A stretch of DNA of 5,688 nt from an uncultured Clostridia bacterium (lineage in GTDB: Bacteria > Bacillota > Clostridia > Lachnospirales > Anaerotignaceae), in the NCBI GenBank assembly GCA_910587195.1, contig CAJUKL010000084.1, forward strand, positions 1 to 5,688, given 5' to 3'. Under the pieces are notes generated by a model that saw nothing but the letters and a program-made list of their open reading frames with translations, had not been told where the DNA came from and did no database searches. The position numbers were made by a program, and so were the translations under genes. Below are positions 4,363-5,688 of the stretch, piece after piece (the stretch's first letter is position 1; each line of letters begins with the position of its first letter).

Positions 4363-5124
4363 TTACACTACACTAACACACAACAAGCGAAATGTTTCCC
4401 TACCTTTTGGCGTAATCAAGGTTTGTGTGCCACTCCAGTTTGTTTTTTCGTTAAAGGTTTCTTTCACTTCAAACAAACCTTTGTTTTTGTCAGCATAAGG
4501 CATAATTTTTCCTCTTTTGTCTTTGTATATGTACTTTTTATCTAATAGAAACTTGATAAATGCTTTTTCTTTTACCTGTAGTTGTTTTGCAGTTTCTCTA
4601 AAGTTGGTTAATAAATTTCTGTCCACCAGCTCATCAAAATAGTCTGCTTTTGGCTTCATAATTTGATTGTTAACCGTCAATTCTGCATTTTTTAACTGTA
4701 ATTCCCCGTTTTTGTTTTGTTCCTCTTTTAGCTGCATACATAACTTTATCATGGTATCTGGATTCAATAAGACTTGTTCCAGCGTTTCCGGTGTCATGTA
4801 TGCGCCATGCTTGCGAATAGATTTTAAAACTGCTTTGACTTCTTTTTTGAAGTGCTTTGCAATCGGCTTTCTGCTTTGCATGAGCACCTCGTAAACGCCA
4901 TCTTCTGTTAAGAACCATTGTTCTTTTTGCCCCTTTAATGCGTAAGGATTGTTTACGCATAACTTTTCTTCTTCATCAACCGTCTGTAACATTACTCTAG
5001 CATTACTGTGTTCAATCCACTCTGCAACCTCTCTTGCTAAAAACAACGGATTTTCAAAATCTCCATAAACGGTAAATGGTTTTCCTAGTATTTCCTGTTG
5101 CTGTATTACTGTTAATTCATTCAT
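4363..5124 (-). CDS. Phage antirepressor, Bro-N + KilA-C (ANT) domains
   Basis: 253 aa from ATG 5124. Phage antirepressors of this type counteract the lysogeny repressor or regulate early genes. Seen: an N-terminal Bro-N domain (residues about 16-107) with FTVYGDFENPLFLAREVAEWI, the QWFLTEDGVYEVLMQSRKP signature and AKHFKKEVKAVLKSIRKHGAY; a helical, polar linker (about 122-155, LKEEQNKNGELQLKNAEL); and a C-terminal KilA-C/ANT domain (about 157-247: KPKADYFDELVDRNLLTNFR, ETAKQLQVKEKAFIKFLLDK, and a final TLITPKGRETFRLL). Both domains are complete and the length is typical. Start choice: a strong AAAGGAGGA (5131-5139) lies about 7 nt before ATG 5124; the in-frame ATG at 5145 would place the ribosome site inside the gene. 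The gene begins 17 bases after the stop of the first XRE gene, so the two are surely co-transcribed. Confidence 0.93.
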   Translation of the reverse strand: MNELTVIQQQEILGKPFTVYGDFENPLFLAREVAEWIEHSNARVMLQTVDEEEKLCVNNPYALKGQKEQWFLTEDGVYEVLMQSRKPIAKHFKKEVKAVLKSIRKHGAYMTPETLEQVLLNPDTMIKLCMQLKEEQNKNGELQLKNAELTVNNQIMKPKADYFDELVDRNLLTNFRETAKQLQVKEKAFIKFLLDKKYIYKDKRGKIMPYADKNKGLFEVKETFNEKTNWSGTQTLITPKGRETFRLLCVSVV

Positions 5125-5130
5125 TTGTAT

Positions 5131-5139
5131 TCCTCCTTT
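5131..5139 (-). promoter_or_regulatory. Strong Shine-Dalgarno fixing the antirepressor start
   Basis: The minus-strand AAAGGAGGA ends 6-7 nt before ATG 5124. It overlaps the codons of the alternative ATG 5145 reading and therefore argues for the shorter protein. Confidence 0.8.
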
Positions 5140-5141
5140 GC

Positions 5142-5321
5142 TCATTCAAAAAAATCTTTCCAATCCATTCCTAAAGCAGTAGCCAACTTTCTAGCAGACT
5201 TTACTGTTAAATTTCTTCTGCCACTTTTGTAACACCATAAAGTATTATAGCTCATACCTGCTCTACGGCTGATTTCTGCCAAGGTTAAACCACTATTTTT
5301 TAATATCTCTTTTACGTTCAC
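5142..5321 (-). CDS. XRE-family HTH regulator, 59 aa, GTG start
   Basis: A minimal helix-turn-helix DNA-binding protein. Seen from GTG 5321: NVKEILKNSGLTLAEISRRAGMSYNTLWCYKSGRRNLTVKSARKLATALGMDWKDFF. LTLAEISRRAGMSYNTLWCYKSG (residues about 12-34) is the classic helix-turn-helix pair, followed by the 'SARKLATALGMDWKDFF' closing helices of the XRE family. It is about as small as the family gets. Start choice: AAGGGAGGTGAG (5325-5336) is a near-perfect ribosome site 7 nt before GTG 5321, whereas in-frame ATGs at 5339, 5378 and 5414 lie within or before that site, and two of them within the coding end of the upstream gene. It follows the upstream gene after 22 bases and precedes the antirepressor. 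It is probably a Cro-like switch protein or a regulator of the antirepressor. Confidence 0.85.
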   Translation of the reverse strand: MNVKEILKNSGLTLAEISRRAGMSYNTLWCYKSGRRNLTVKSARKLATALGMDWKDFFE

Positions 5322-5324
5322 TAT

Positions 5325-5336
5325 CTCACCTCCCTT
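5325..5336 (-). promoter_or_regulatory. Shine-Dalgarno deciding the GTG start of the XRE gene
   Basis: The minus-strand AAGGGAGGTGAG has its GGAGG core (5329-5333) 7 nt before GTG 5321. Reading from the upstream ATG 5339 would translate this site as MKGGEI, which is not family-like. Confidence 0.8.
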
Positions 5337-5343
5337 CATTGTT

Positions 5344-5688
5344 TCACCGGATTCTGAACAGCCAGTTTCCCTTTTCATTGACAATACCGCATTTTGTTTC
5401 TGTTTTGATAACATAATACTTTAACCCTGTAAAGTATTTTAACATTGCTTTTGCTCCTCTCCAGTAAGCAATATATTCTTCGACTTTTCTGTTATCGCCC
5501 TGTGCTAAAGCTTTATCCCATGCTAAAACATTTTCTATAAGCTCTGCGCCAACTTCGGAATCTAAAAATTTTTGACCTTCGATTGTTTGTGTTATATCTT
5601 GCTTTGATGTTTCTTCTTTTGTTTTTATTACAGCTTCTGCTTTTTCTTTTAATTCTATTGCTTCTGCAATATCCTTTTTATCTTTTTC
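5344..5688 (-). CDS. C-terminal part of an unrecognised phage protein (5' end outside window)
   Basis: The frame is open from the window edge (codon 5688-5686) to TGA at 5344-5346, giving 114 residues with no start inside the window. Seen: a Lys/Glu/Ala-rich helical region (EKDKKDIAEAIELKEKAEAV...) that looks like a coiled coil, then a more globular end: QKFLDSEVGAELIENVLAW, DNRKVEEYIAYWRGAKAMLK, YFTGLKYYVIKTETKCGIVN, and the final WLFRIR. A 115-codon frame without stops, with the same strand and AT-rich lysine/glutamate codon use as its neighbours, followed 22 bases later by the XRE gene, supports a real gene. I do not recognise the family. A candidate promoter/operator for the following genes is embedded in its last 35 codons. 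Confidence 0.72.
   Translation of the reverse strand, partial: EKDKKDIAEAIELKEKAEAVIKTKEETSKQDITQTIEGQKFLDSEVGAELIENVLAWDKALAQGDNRKVEEYIAYWRGAKAMLKYFTGLKYYVIKTETKCGIVNEKGNWLFRIR
5405..5438 (-). promoter_or_regulatory. Candidate promoter with overlapping inverted-repeat operator
   Basis: Seen: a perfect inverted repeat AATACTTTA (5415-5423)/TAAAGTATT (5430-5438) with a 6-nt centre. On the minus strand TTTACA (5433-5428) resembles a -35 box (five of six to TTGACA) and, after exactly 17 nt, TATCAA (5410-5405) is a weak -10 (four of six). The repeat covers the -35 box and most of the spacer, the position of a repressor site, about 75 bases before the ribosome site of the XRE gene. Inference: it may drive the XRE-antirepressor genes under control of one of the XRE proteins. 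It lies inside the coding end of the upstream gene, and short AT-rich repeats of this size occur by chance, so confidence is modest. Confidence 0.35.

Noticed and set aside
4670..4960. Minus-strand 96-codon frame inside the antirepressor gene
   Set aside because: It runs in another frame through the conserved Bro-N coding region, has no ribosome site and resembles no protein.
4938..4960. Inverted repeat ATGCGTAA/TTACGCAT with a 7-nt centre within the antirepressor gene
   Set aside because: An 8-bp repeat of this spacing is expected about once by chance in a window of this size, and it sits mid-gene with no promoter nearby.
5322..5414. N-terminal extension of the first XRE protein from ATG 5414
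   Set aside because: The extension overlaps the upstream gene in another frame and translates through the obvious ribosome site for GTG 5321; the added residues are not family-like.

Overview
The window is a compact, AT-rich stretch in which every convincing protein gene lies on the minus strand, so transcription runs from position 5688 towards position 1. It looks like the early/DNA-metabolism region of a temperate phage or prophage of a Bacillota (Firmicutes) host, probably a gut-type Clostridia or Negativicutes. The reasons are purine-rich Shine-Dalgarno sequences of the AAAGGGG/AGGAGG type before nearly every gene, very tight packing (TAATG overlaps, gaps of a few bases), and a gene order typical of such phages: small XRE regulators, a Bro-N/KilA-C antirepressor, an excisionase-like DNA-binding protein, a run of tiny orphan genes, then a DUF2800 nuclease and a DUF2815 single-stranded-DNA-binding protein. 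The species is not determinable from the sequence.

Region by region, in transcription order. 5688-5344 is the C-terminal part of a gene that enters from outside the window. 5321-3671 is the regulatory block: XRE regulator, antirepressor, second XRE regulator and excisionase-like protein, all in the same direction, with a candidate promoter/operator around 5405-5438. 3659-2073 holds seven small proteins, including two single-pass membrane microproteins (55 and 47 aa) and a four-cysteine small protein. 2053-552 holds a conserved phage protein with an acidic linker, coupled by a TAATG overlap to the DUF2800 PD-(D/E)XK nuclease. 555-367 is a highly structured non-coding element. 331-53 is the 5' half of the DUF2815 gene, and positions 1-52 are the right end of an IS200/IS605-family transposon that has cut that gene in two.

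The likely logic is that the regulators set the lysogeny/lytic decision. The nuclease, its small partner and the ssDNA-binding protein would form a replication/recombination module whose polymerase and helicase genes would be expected beyond position 1. The IS insertion removes the C-terminal half of the ssDNA-binding protein, so the module is probably inactive here unless the element excises.

The two most interesting things are non-coding. First, the 189-bp element at 367-555 is built from an 8-bp outer inverted repeat enclosing six perfect hairpins and one internal long-range helix, separated by repeated 6-nt spacers and nearly mirror-symmetric about position 461. It sits precisely between the stop codon of the nuclease gene and the next gene. 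Second, the IS605-type end would, if the element carries tnpB, position an omega-RNA guide against the phage DUF2815 gene itself.
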